From positions 16,722 through 80,721 of the forward strand of contig NW_027185544.1 of assembly GCF_040183065.1 (NCBI RefSeq): a stretch of DNA of 64,000 nt. The letters are read 5' to 3'. Position numbers and translations under genes: made by a program. This document shows, piece after piece, positions 1 to 10,748 of this stretch. The notes under the pieces were generated by a model, which worked only from the letters and a program-made list of their open reading frames with translations, did no database searches and had not been told where the DNA came from. The stretch is from Periplaneta americana. Taxonomy: Eukaryota > Arthropoda > Insecta > Blattodea > Blattidae. The first letter of the stretch is position 1; every line of letters starts with the position of its first letter.

Positions 1-400
1 GGACCCCGTCCCGTTCCTCGCTATCGCCATTATTTGCGGAATTAGAGTCTCAAATATTTTAGGTACCCGAAAAATAGGGCTGGAAAAAAGTGCGGCGGAT
101 TTGCCCGATATTAGCGGTGATTATTACTGAAAATGTCCATTTTTTGAAACTTTGCCGGCCTCTCCCGTCCAAACGCACGGGGATAGAGAGTTGTCCTTTA
201 CACTGAAGATAGAGTTCGAGGAGCTCTGTTCAACGCACTCATCGGCTCTGTCCTCAGTGCACGTACTGCGGAGCTACGGCGGCTAGAATGTCGGCGGAAG
301 GGTGGTCTAAACCCTTCCCCTTTTTTTCTCGAAAATCAGTTTGTGTTCGCGATTGCCATTTTGAGGCTATCGTGTAAGAAGTAAGTCAAGGGGGAATACA
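1..400. repeat. Short 400-bp unit, S type
   Basis: First unit of the window as framed here. It lacks the 86-bp block between the two TGAA motifs, so TTATTACTGA runs straight into AAATGTCC at 121-138. It has T at r48, normal C at r37, and G at the position equal to r314, unlike the S1 units. Confidence 0.9.
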
Positions 401-694
401 GGACCCCGTCCCGTTCCTCGCTATCGCCATTATTTGCGGAATTAGAGGCTCAAATATTTTAGGTACCCGAAAAATAGGGCTGGAAAAAAGTGCGGCGGAT
501 TTGACCGATATTAGCGGTGATTATTACTGAACATGCGGGGATGCTACAGTTAAAAGGACGGCCCTCTGCGCCGCGTCGTTCTCCTTGTGTAGAGAAATTT
601 CTGTTTTGGCAGGTGAAAATGACCATTTTTTGAAACTTTGCCGGCCTCTCCCGTCCAAACGCACGGGGATAGAGAGTTGTCCTTTACACTGAAG

Positions 695-715
695 ATAGAG
701 TTCGAGGAGCTCTAT
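695..715 (+). other. Small hairpin ATAGAG...CTCTAT (representative; r295-r315)
   Basis: ATAGAG and CTCTAT pair across a 9-base loop. The common variants G at r314 (most a, e, f, i, k, l and m units) and G at r299 (d units) each turn one Watson-Crick pair into a G-U pair in plus-strand RNA and so keep the stem. The g unit at 19067 breaks one pair. The loop begins TTCGA, as in a pol III B box, but the last B-box base does not match. Confidence 0.5.
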
Positions 716-781
716 TCAACGCACTCATCGGCTCTGTCCTCAGTGCACGTACTGCGGAGCTACGGCGGCTAGAATGTCGGC

Positions 782-813
782 GGAAGGGTGGTCTAAACCC
801 TTCCCCTTTTTTT
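782..813 (+). terminator. Hairpin plus T7 in every unit (representative; r382-r413)
   Basis: GGAAGGGT (782-789) and ACCCTTCC (797-804) form a perfect 8-bp stem with a 7-base loop, followed by CC and TTTTTTT (807-813). This has the shape of an intrinsic terminator, and four or more T residues are also the stop signal of RNA polymerase III. It is present in essentially every unit of the array. Exceptions: GGAAAGGT in the k units at 43854 and 46284, T8 at 42315-42322, an interrupted T run in the unit at 33647, an enlarged loop at 52997 and a shortened C/T run near 63691. Whether it acts on any transcript is unknown; in a satellite it may only be a structural motif. Confidence 0.4.
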
Positions 814-1097
814 CTCGAAAATCAGTTTGTGTTCGCGATTGCCATTTTGAGGCTATCGTGTAAGAAGTAAGTCAAGGGGGAATACAGGACCCCGTCCCGT
901 TCCTCGCTATCGCCATTATTTGCGGAATTAGAGGCTCAAATATTTTAGGTACCCGAAAAATAGGGCTGGAAAAAAGTGCGGCGGATTTGCCCGATATTAG
1001 CGGTGATTATTACTGAACATGCGGGGATGCTACAGTTAAAAGGACGGCCCTCTGCGCCGCGTCGTTCTCCTTGTGTAGAGAAATTTCTGTTTTGGCA

Positions 1098-1110
1098 GGT
1101 CAAAATGACC
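1098..1110. other. Perfect inverted repeat GGTCAAAATGACC (representative)
   Basis: At r212-224 of c, e, h, i and j units the sequence is GGTCA-AAA-TGACC, a perfect 5-bp inverted repeat with a 3-base spacer. I count 45 units with this form, 26 of them between 19553 and 35590 plus six at the same site in the short unit-rich part of zone A after 7433. It has the layout of the estrogen-response-element palindrome (GGTCAnnnTGACC), but nothing else supports receptor binding and the match may be accidental. Confidence 0.75.
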
Positions 1111-1372
1111 ATTTTTTGAAACTTTGCCGGCCTCTCCCGTCCAAACGCACGGGGATAGAGAGTTGTCCTTTACACTGAAGATAGAGTTCGAGGAGCTCTA
1201 TTCAACGCACTCATCGGCTCTGTCCTCAGTGCACGTACTGCGGAGCTACGGCGGCTAGAATGTCGGCGGAAGGGTGGTCTAAACCCTTCCCCTTTTTTTC
1301 TCGAAAATCAGTTTGTGTTCGCGATTGCCATTTTGAGGCTATCGTGTAAGAAGTAAGTCAAGGGGGAATACA

Positions 1373-1772
1373 GGACCCCGTCCCGTTCCTCGCTATCGCC
1401 ATTATTTGTGGAATTAGAGTCTCAAATATTTTAGGTACCCGAAAAATAGGGCTGGAAAAAAGTGCGGCGGATTTGCCCGATATTAGCGGTGATTATTACT
1501 GAAAATGTCCATTTTTTGAAAATTTGCCGGCCTCTCCCGTCCAAACGCACGGGGATAGAGAGTTGTCCTTTACACTGAAGATAGAGTTCGAGGAGCTCTA
1601 TTCAACGCACTCATCGGCTCTGTCCTCAGTGCACGTACTGCGGAGCTACGGCGGCTAGAATGTCGGCGGAAGGGTGGTCTAAACCCTTCCCCTTTTTTTC
1701 TCGAAAATCAGTTTGTGTTCGCGATTGCCATTTTGAGGCTATCGTGTAAGAAGTAAGTCAAGGGGGAATACA
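1373..1772. repeat. Short 400-bp unit, S2 type
   Basis: Same 86-bp deletion as the other short units, with T at r37, T at r48 and GAAAATTTG downstream of the T run (A at r236). It is preceded by a b-c pair and followed by an a unit. Confidence 0.9.
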
Positions 1773-2744
1773 GGACCCCGTCCCGTTCCTCGCTATCGCC
1801 ATTATTTGCGGAATTAGAGGCTCAAATATTTTAGGTACCCGAAAAATAGGGCTGGAAAAAAGTGCGGCGGATTTGCCCGATATTAGCGGTGATTATTACT
1901 GAACATGCGGGGATGCTACAGTTAAAAGGACGGCCCTCTGCGCCGCGTCGTTCTCCTTGTGTAGAGAAATTTCTGTTTTGGCAGGTGAAAATGTCCATTT
2001 TTTGAAACTTTGCCGGCCTCTCCCGTCCAAACGCACGGGGATAGAGAGTTGTCCTTTACACTGAAGATAGAGTTCGAGGAGCTCTGTTCAACGCACTCAT
2101 CGGCTCTGTCCTCAGTGCACGTACTGCGGAGCTACGGCGGCTAGAATGTCGGCGGAAGGGTGGTCTAAACCCTTCCCCTTTTTTTCTCGAAAATCAGTTT
2201 GTGTTCGCGATTGCCATTTTGAGGCTATCGTGTAAGAAGTAAGTCAAGGGGGAATACAGGACCCCGTCCCGTTCCTCGCTATCGCCATTATTTGCGGAAT
2301 TAGAGGCTCAAATATTTTAGGTACCCGAAAAATAGGGCTGGAAAAAAGTGCGGCGGATTTGCCCGATATTAGCGGTGATTATTACTGAACATGCGGGGAT
2401 GCTACAGTTAAAAGGACGGCCCTCTGCGCTGCGTCGTTCTCCTTGTGTAGAGAAATTTCTGTTTTGGCAGGTCAAAATGACCATTTTTTGAAACTTTGCC
2501 GGCCTCTCCCGTCCAAACGCACGGGGATAGAGAGTTGTCCTTTACACTGAAGATAGAGTTCGAGGAGCTCTGTTCAACGCACTCATCGGCTCTGTCCTCA
2601 GTGCACGTACTGCGGAGCTACGGCGGCTAGAATGTCGGCGGAAGGGTGGTCTAAACCCTTCCCCTTTTTTTCTCGAAAATCAGTTTGTGTTCGCGATTGC
2701 CATTTTGAGGCTATCGTGTAAGAAGTAAGTCAAGGGGGAATACA

Positions 2745-4116
2745 GGACCCCGTCCCGTTCCTCGCTATCGCCATTATTTGCGGAATTAGAGGCTCAAATA
2801 TTTTAGGTACCCGAAAAATAGGGCTGGAAAAAAGTGCGGCGGATTTGACCGATATTAGCGGTGATTATTACTGAACATGCGGGGATGCTACAGTTAAAAG
2901 GACGGCCCTCTTCGCCGCGTCGTTCTCCTTGTGTAGAGAAATTTCTGTTTTGGCAGGTGAAAATGACCATTTTTTGAAACTTTGCCGGCCTCTCCCGTCC
3001 AAACGCACGGGGATAGAGAGTTGTCCTTTACACTGAAGATAGAGTTCGAGGAGCTCTATTCAACGCACTCATCGGCTCTGTCCTCAGTGCACGTACTGCG
3101 GAGCTACGGCGGCTAGAATGTCGGCGGAAGGGTGGTCTAAACCCTTCCCCTTTTTTTCTCGAAAATCAGTTTGTGTTCGCGATTGCCATTTTGAGGCTAT
3201 CGTGTAAGAAGTAAGTCAAGGGGGAATACAGGACCCCGTCCCGTTCCTCGCTATCGCCATTATTTGCGGAATTAGAGGCTCAAATATTTTAGGTACCCGA
3301 AAAATAGGGCTGGAAAAAAGTGCGGCGGATTTGCCCGATATTAGCGGTGATTATTACTGAACATGCGGGGATGCTACAGTTAAAAGGACGGCCCTCTGCG
3401 CCGCGTCGTTCTCCTTGTGTAGAGAAATTTCTGTTTTGGCAGGTCAAAATGACCATTTTTTGAAACTTTGCCGGCCTCTCCCGTCCAAACGCACGGGGAT
3501 AGAGAGTTGTCCTTTACACTGAAGATAGAGTTCGAGGAGCTCTATTCAACGCACTCATCGGCTCTGTCCTCAGTGCACGTACTGCGGAGCTACGGCGGCT
3601 AGAATGTCGGCGGAAGGGTGGTCTAAACCCTTCCCCTTTTTTTCTCGAAAATCAGTTTGTGTTCGCGATTGCCATTTTGAGGCTATCGTGTAAGAAGTAA
3701 GTCAAGGGGGAATACAGGACCCCGTCCCGTTCCTCGCTATCGCCATTATTTGCGGAATTAGAGTCTCAAATATTTTAGGTACCCGAAAAATAGGGCTGGA
3801 AAAAAGTGCGGCGGATTTGCCCGATATTAGCGGTGATTATTACTGAAAATGTCCATTTTTTGAAACTTTGCCGGCCTCTCCCGTCCAAACGCACGGGGAT
3901 AGAGAGTTGTCCTTTACACTGAAGATAGAGTTCGAGGAGCTCTATTCAACGCACTCATCGGCTCTGTCCTCAGTGCACGTACTGCGGAGCTACGGCGGCT
4001 AGAATGTCGGCGGAAGGGTGGTCTAAACCCTTCCCCTTTTTTTCTCGAAAATCAGTTTGTGTTCGCGATTGCCATTTTGAGGCTATCGTGTAAGAAGTAA
4101 GTCAAGGGGGAATACA
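2745..4116. repeat. Three-unit block b-c-S1, copy 1
   Basis: A 1372-bp block of b, c and S1 units, directly duplicated in the next 1372 bp. Its b unit has T for G in the CTCTGCG segment (CTCTTCG near 2909), a difference private to this copy. Confidence 0.85.
3717..4116. repeat. Short 400-bp unit, S1 type
   Basis: Same deletion, T at r48, C at r37 and r236, A at r314. It ends the first of two consecutive b-c-S1 triplets. Confidence 0.9.
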
Positions 4117-5488
4117 GGACCCCGTCCCGTTCCTCGCTATCGCCATTATTTGCGGAATTAGAGGCTCAAATATTTTAGGTACCCGAAAAATAGGGCTGGA
4201 AAAAAGTGCGGCGGATTTGACCGATATTAGCGGTGATTATTACTGAACATGCGGGGATGCTACAGTTAAAAGGACGGCCCTCTGCGCCGCGTCGTTCTCC
4301 TTGTGTAGAGAAATTTCTGTTTTGGCAGGTGAAAATGACCATTTTTTGAAACTTTGCCGGCCTCTCCCGTCCAAACGCACGGGGATAGAGAGTTGTCCTT
4401 TACACTGAAGATAGAGTTCGAGGAGCTCTATTCAACGCACTCATCGGCTCTGTCCTCAGTGCACGTACTGCGGAGCTACGGCGGCTAGAATGTCGGCGGA
4501 AGGGTGGTCTAAACCCTTCCCCTTTTTTTCTCGAAAATCAGTTTGTGTTCGCGATTGCCATTTTGAGGCTATCGTGTAAGAAGTAAGTCAAGGGGGAATA
4601 CAGGACCCCGTCCCGTTCCTCGCTATCGCCATTATTTGCGGAATTAGAGGCTCAAATATTTTAGGTACCCGAAAAATAGGGCTGGAAAAAAGTGCGGCGG
4701 ATTTGCCCGATATTAGCGGTGATTATTACTGAACATGCGGGGATGCTACAGTTAAAAGGACGGCCCTCTGCGCCGCGTCGTTCTCCTTGTGTAGAGAAAT
4801 TTCTGTTTTGGCAGGTCAAAATGACCATTTTTTGAAACTTTGCCGGCCTCTCCCGTCCAAACGCACGGGGATAGAGAGTTGTCCTTTACACTGAAGATAG
4901 AGTTCGAGGAGCTCTATTCAACGCACTCATCGGCTCTGTCCTCAGTGCACGTACTGCGGAGCTACGGCGGCTAGAATGTCGGCGGAAGGGTGGTCTAAAC
5001 CCTTCCCCTTTTTTTCTCGAAAATCAGTTTGTGTTCGCGATTGCCATTTTGAGGCTATCGTGTAAGAAGTAAGTCAAGGGGGAATACAGGACCCCGTCCC
5101 GTTCCTCGCTATCGCCATTATTTGCGGAATTAGAGTCTCAAATATTTTAGGTACCCGAAAAATAGGGCTGGAAAAAAGTGCGGCGGATTTGCCCGATATT
5201 AGCGGTGATTATTACTGAAAATGTCCATTTTTTGAAACTTTGCCGGCCTCTCCCGTCCAAACGCACGGGGATAGAGAGTTGTCCTTTACACTGAAGATAG
5301 AGTTCGAGGAGCTCTATTCAACGCACTCATCGGCTCTGTCCTCAGTGCACGTACTGCGGAGCTACGGCGGCTAGAATGTCGGCGGAAGGGTGGTCTAAAC
5401 CCTTCCCCTTTTTTTCTCGAAAATCAGTTTGTGTTCGCGATTGCCATTTTGAGGCTATCGTGTAAGAAGTAAGTCAAGGGGGAATACA
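4117..5488. repeat. Three-unit block b-c-S1, copy 2
   Basis: Tandem copy of the preceding 1372-bp block with the same unit order and lengths. This is a local three-unit duplication. Confidence 0.85.
5089..5488. repeat. Short 400-bp unit, S1 type
   Basis: Same deletion and marks as the unit at 3717. It ends the second b-c-S1 triplet. Confidence 0.9.
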
Positions 5489-5974
5489 GGACCCCGTCCC
5501 GTTCCTCGCTATCGCCATTATTTGCGGAATTAGAGGCTCAAATATTTTAGGTACCCGAAAAATAGGAATGGAAAAAAGTGCGGCGGATTTGCCCGATATT
5601 AGCGGTGATTATTACTGAACATGCGGGGATGCTACAGTTAAAAGGACGGCCCTCTGCGCCGCGTCGTTCTCCTTGTGTAGAGAAATTTCTGTTTTGGCAG
5701 GTGAAAATGTCCATTTTTTGAAACTTTGCCGGCCTCTCCCGTCCAAACGCACGGGGATAGAGAGTTGTCCTTTACACTGAAGATAGGGTTCGAGGAGCTC
5801 TATTCAACGCACTCATCGGCTCTGTCCTCAGTGCACGTACTGAGGAGCTACGGCGGCTAGAATGTCGGCGGAAGGGTGGTCTAAACCCTTCCCCTTTTTT
5901 TCTCGAAAATCAGTTTGTGTTCGCGATTGCCATTTTGAGGCTATCGTGTAAGAAGTAAGTCAAGGGGGAATACA
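5489..5974. repeat. Divergent d unit with private AA change
   Basis: A 486-bp unit with the d marks (G at r299, A at r314, A at r355) but without the r246 and r334 changes of d'. It has a private adjacent double change, AATAGGAATGG instead of AATAGGGCTGG, at 5567-5568. It may be a less derived relative of the d' units that follow. Confidence 0.8.
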
Positions 5975-6460
5975 GGACCCCGTCCCGTTCCTCGCTATCG
6001 CCATTATTTGCGGAATTAGAGTCTCAAATATTTTAGGTACCCGAAAAATAGGGCTGGAAAAAAGTGCGGCGGATTTGCCCGATATTAGCGGTGATTATTA
6101 CTGAACATGCGGGGATGCTACAGTTAAAAGGACGGCCCTCTGCGCTGCGTCGTTCTCCTTGTGTAGAGAAATTTCTGTTTTGGCAGGTCAAAATGACCAT
6201 TTTTTGAAACTTTGCCGGCCTCTCCCGTCCAAACGCACGGGGATAGAGAGTTGTCCTTTACACTGAAGATAGAGTTCGAGGAGCTCTGTTCAACGCACTC
6301 ATCGGCTCTGTCCTCAGTGCACGTACTGCGGAGCTACGGCGGCTAGAATGTCGGCGGAAGGGTGGTCTAAACCCTTCCCCTTTTTTTCTCGAAAATCAGT
6401 TTGTGTTCGCGATTGCCATTTTGAGGCTATCGTGTAAGAAGTAAGTCAAGGGGGAATACA

Positions 6461-8404
6461 GGACCCCGTCCCGTTCCTCGCTATCGCCATTATTTGCGGA
6501 ATTAGAGGCTCAAATATTTTAGGTACCCGAAAAATAGGGCTGGAAAAAAGTGCGGCGGATTTGCCCGATATTAGCGGTGATTATTACTGAACATGCGGGG
6601 ATGCTACAGTTAAAAGGACGGCCCTCTGCGCCGCGTCGTTCTCCTTGTGTAGAGAAATTTCTGTTTTGGCAGGTGAAAATGTCCATTTTTTGAAACTTTG
6701 CCGGCTTCTCCCGTCCAAACGCACGGGGATAGAGAGTTGTCCTTTACACTGAAGATAGGGTTCGAGGAGCTCTATTCAACGCACTCATCGGCTTTGTCCT
6801 CAGTGCACGTACTGAGGAGCTACGGCGGCTAGAATGTCGGCGGAAGGGTGGTCTAAACCCTTCCCCTTTTTTTCTCGAAAATCAGTTTGTGTTCGCGATT
6901 GCCATTTTGAGGCTATCGTGTAAGAAGTAAGTCAAGGGGGAATACAGGACCCCGTCCCGTTCCTCGCTATCGCCATTATTTGCGGAATTAGAGGCTCAAA
7001 TATTTTAGGTACCCGAAAAATAGGGCTGGAAAAAAGTGCGGCGGATTTGCCCGATATTAGCGGTGATTATTACTGAACATGCGGGGATGCTACAGTTAAA
7101 AGGACGGCCCTCTGCGCCGCGTCGTTCTCCTTGTGTAGAGAAATTTCTGTTTTGGCATGTGAAAATGTCCATTTTTTGAAACTTTGCCGGCCTCTCCCGT
7201 CCAAACGCACGGGGATAGAGAGTTGTCCCTTACACTGAAGATAGAGTTCGAGGAGCTCTGTTCAACGCACTCATCGGCTCTGTCCTCAGTGCACGTACTG
7301 CGGAGCTACGGCGGCTAGAATGTCGGCGGAAGGGTGGTCTAAACCCTTCCCCTTTTTTTCTCGAAAATCAGTTTGTGTTCGCGATTGCCATTTTGAGGCT
7401 ATCGTGTAAGAAGTAAGTCAAGGGGGAATACAGGACCCCGTCCCGTTCCTCGCTATCGCCATTATTTGCGGAATTAGAGGCTCAAATATTTTAGGTACCC
7501 GAAAAATAGGGCTGGAAAAAAGTGCGGCGGATTTGCCCGATATTAGCGGTGATTATTACTGAACATGCGGGGATGCTACAGTTAAAAGGACGGCCCTCTG
7601 CGCCGCGTCGTTCTCCTTGTGTAGAGAAATTTCTGTTTTGGCAGGTGAAAATGTCCATTTTTTGAAACTTTGCCGGCTTCTCCCGTCCAAACGCACGGGG
7701 ATAGAGAGTTGTCCTTTACACTGAAGATAGGGTTCGAGGAGCTCTATTCAACGCACTCATCGGCTTTGTCCTCAGTGCACGTACTGAGGAGCTACGGCGG
7801 CTAGAATGTCGGCGGAAGGGTGGTCTAAACCCTTCCCCTTTTTTTCTCGAAAATCAGTTTGTGTTCGCGATTGCCATTTTGAGGCTATCGTGTAAGAAGT
7901 AAGTCAAGGGGGAATACAGGACCCCGTCCCGTTCCTCGCTATCGCCATTATTTGCGGAATTAGAGGCTCAAATATTTTAGGTACCCGAAAAATAGGGCTG
8001 GAAAAAAGTGCGGCGGATTTGCCCGATATTAGCGGTGATTATTACTGAACATGCGGGGATGCTACAGTTAAAAGGACGGCCCTCTGCGCCGCGTCGTTCT
8101 CCTTGTGTAGAGAAATTTCTGTTTTGGCATGTGAAAATGTCCATTTTTTGAAACTTTGCCGGCCTCTCCCGTCCAAACGCACGGGGATAGAGAGTTGTCC
8201 CTTACACTGAAGATAGAGTTCGAGGAGCTCTGTTCAACGCACTCATCGGCTCTGTCCTCAGTGCACGTACTGCGGAGCTACGGCGGCTAGAATGTCGGCG
8301 GAAGGGTGGTCTAAACCCTTCCCCTTTTTTTCTCGAAAATCAGTTTGTGTTCGCGATTGCCATTTTGAGGCTATCGTGTAAGAAGTAAGTCAAGGGGGAA
8401 TACA
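6461..8404. repeat. d'-f dimer, duplicated in tandem
   Basis: Two consecutive 972-bp dimers (6461-7432 and 7433-8404). Each is a d' unit (T at r246, G at r299, T at r334, A at r355) followed by an f unit (T at r212, C at r283). The second dimer is also the start of the first eight-unit HOR. Confidence 0.85.
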
Positions 8405-8804
8405 GGACCCCGTCCCGTTCCTCGCTATCGCCATTATTTGTGGAATTAGAGTCTCAAATATTTTAGGTACCCGAAAAATAGGGCTGGAAAAAAGTGCGGC
8501 GGATTTGCCCGATATTAGCGGTGATTATTACTGAAAATGTCCATTTTTTGAAAATTTGCCGGCCTCTCCCGTCCAAACGCACGGGGATAGAGAGTTGTCC
8601 TTTACACTGAAGATAGAGTTCGAGGAGCTCTATTCAACGCACTCATCGGCTCTGTCCTCAGTGCACGTACTGCGGAGCTACGGCGGCTAGAATGTCGGCG
8701 GAAGGGTGGTCTAAACCCTTCCCCTTTTTTTCTCGAAAATCAGTTTGTGTTCGCGATTGCCATTTTGAGGCTATCGTGTAAGAAGTAAGTCAAGGGGGAA
8801 TACA
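8405..8804. repeat. Short 400-bp unit, S2 type
   Basis: T at r37 and r48, A at r236, A at r314, with the shared 86-bp deletion. Third unit of the first full eight-unit HOR. Confidence 0.9.
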
Positions 8805-9991
8805 GGACCCCGTCCCGTTCCTCGCTATCGCCATTATTTGCGGAATTAGAGGCTCAAATATTTTAGGTACCCGAAAAATAGGGCTGGAAAAAAGTGCGGC
8901 GGATTTGCCCGATATTAGCGGTGATTATTACTGAACATGCGGGGATGCTACAGTTAAAAGGACGGCCCTCTGCGCCGCGTCGTTCTCCTTGTGTAGAGAA
9001 ATTTCTGTTTTGGCAGGTGAAAATGTCCATTTTTTGAAACTTTGCCGGCCTCTCCCGTCCAAACGCACGGGGATAGAGAGTTGTCCTTTACACTGAAGAT
9101 AGAGTTCGAGGAGCTCTGTTCAACGCACTCATCGGCTCTGTCCTCAGTGCACGTACTGCGGAGCTACGGCGGCTAGAATGTCGGCGGAAGGGTGGTCTAA
9201 ACCCTTCCCCTTTTTTTCTCGAAAATCAGTTTGTGTTCGCGATTGCCATTTTGAGGCTATCGTGTAAGAAGTAAGTCAAGGGGGAATACAGGACCCCGTC
9301 CCGTTCCTCGCTATCGCCATTATTTGCGGAATTAGAGGCTCAAATATTTTAGGTACCCGAAAAATAGGGCTGGAAAAAAGTGCGGCGGATTTGCCCGATA
9401 TTAGCGGTGATTATTACTGAACATGCGGGGATGCTACAGTTAAAAGGACGGCCCTCTGCGCTGCGTCGTTCTCCTTGTGTAGAGAAATTTCTGTTTTGGC
9501 AGGTCAAAATGACCATTTTTTGAAACTTTGCCGGCCTCTCCCGTCCAAACGCACGGGGATAGAGAGTTGTCCTTTACACTGAAGATAGAGTTCGAGGAGC
9601 TCTGTTCAACGCACTCATCGGCTCTGTCCTCAGTGCACGTACTGCGGAGCTACGGCGGCTAGAATGTCGGCGGAAGGGTGGTCTAAACCCTTCCCCTTTT
9701 TTTCTCGAAAATCAGTTTGTGTTCGCGATTGCCATTTTGAGGCTATCGTGTAAGAAGTAAGTCAAGGGGGAATACAGGACCCCGTCCCGTTCCTCGCTAT
9801 CGCCATTATTTGCGGAATTAGAGGCTCAAATATTTTAGGTACCCGAAAAATAGGGCTGGAAAAAAGTGCGGCGGATTTGACCGATATTAGCGGTGATTAT
9901 TACTGAACATGCGGGGATGCTACAGTTAAAAGGACGGCCCTCTGCGCCGCGTCGTTCTCCTTGTGTAGAGAAATTTCTGTTTTGGCAGGTG

Positions 9992-10005
9992 AAAATGATC
10001 ATTTT
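9992..10005. other. Palindrome AAAATGATCATTTT
   Basis: In this b unit C at r223 has become T, turning the imperfect AAAATGACCATTTT into a perfect 14-bp palindrome. The only other copy is at 16452-16465, in the equivalent b unit of the second full eight-unit HOR. Confidence 0.85.
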
Positions 10006-10748
10006 TTGAAACTTTGCCGGCCTCTCCCGTCCAAACGCACGGGGATAGAGAGTTGTCCTTTACACTGAAGATAGAGTTCGAGGAGCTCTATTCAACGCAC
10101 TCATCGGCTCTGTCCTCAGTGCACGTACTGCGGAGCTACGGCGGCTAGAATGTCGGCGGAAGGGTGGTCTAAACCCTTCCCCTTTTTTTCTCGAAAATCA
10201 GTTTGTGTTCGCGATTGCCATTTTGAGGCTATCGTGTAAGAAGTAAGTCAAGGGGGAATACAGGACCCCGTCCCGTTCCTCGCTATCGCCATTATTTGCG
10301 GAATTAGAGGCTCAAATATTTTAGGTACCCGAAAAATAGGGCTGGAAAAAAGTGCGGCGGATTTGCCCGATATTAGCGGTGATTATTACTGAACATGCGG
10401 GGATGCTACAGTTAAAAGGACGGCCCTCTGCGCCGCGTCGTTCTCCTTGTGTAGAGAAATTTCTGTTTTGGCAGGTCAAAATGACCATTTTTTGAAACTT
10501 TGCCGGCCTCTCCCGTCCAAACGCACGGGGATAGAGAGTTGTCCTTTACACTGAAGATAGAGTTCGAGGAGCTCTATTCAACGCACTCATCGGCTCTGTC
10601 CTCAGTGCACGTACTGCGGAGCTACGGCGGCTAGAATGTCGGCGGAAGGGTGGTCTAAACCCTTCCCCTTTTTTTCTCGAAAATCAGTTTGTGTTCGCGA
10701 TTGCCATTTTGAGGCTATCGTGTAAGAAGTAAGTCAAGGGGGAATACA

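Larger units (their letters stand above)
401..886. repeat. Representative full-length 486-bp satellite unit
   Basis: This is the first full unit and serves as the coordinate frame (r1 = 401). Landmarks in order: start motif r1-13; AT-rich stretch with the palindrome AAATATTT near r53-60; KpnI-like GGTACC near r62-67; block r128-213 that is absent from the short units, bounded by TGAA at r128-131 and r214-217; GC-rich segment near r160-178; palindrome AGAAATTTCT near r193-202; variable palindrome site r212-229; hairpin r295-315; strong hairpin r382-404 with T7 at r407-413; purine-rich end containing GTAAGAAGTAAGT near r461-473. It is of type b (A at r104, GTGAAAATGACC at the palindrome site, A at r314). 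No coding potential is visible. Confidence 0.9.
401..1772. repeat. Three-unit block b-c-S2
   Basis: This 1372-bp block (486+486+400) has the b-c-short order found again at 2745-4116 and 4117-5488 and at the ends of the eight-unit HORs. Here the short unit is S2 rather than S1. Confidence 0.8.

Noticed and set aside
19..451. Internal subrepeat between r19-36 and about r434-451 (CGCTATCGCCATTATTTG against CGCGATTGCCATTTTGAG)
   Set aside because: About 13 of 18 bases match, which is weak. I see no further similarity around it to support an older duplication inside the unit.
860..892. Intron-like GTAAGAAGTAAGT ... TACAG at the unit junction
   Set aside because: GTAAGT and TACAG match splice-site consensus, but they are only about 20 bases apart, too short for an intron, and there are no exons to join.
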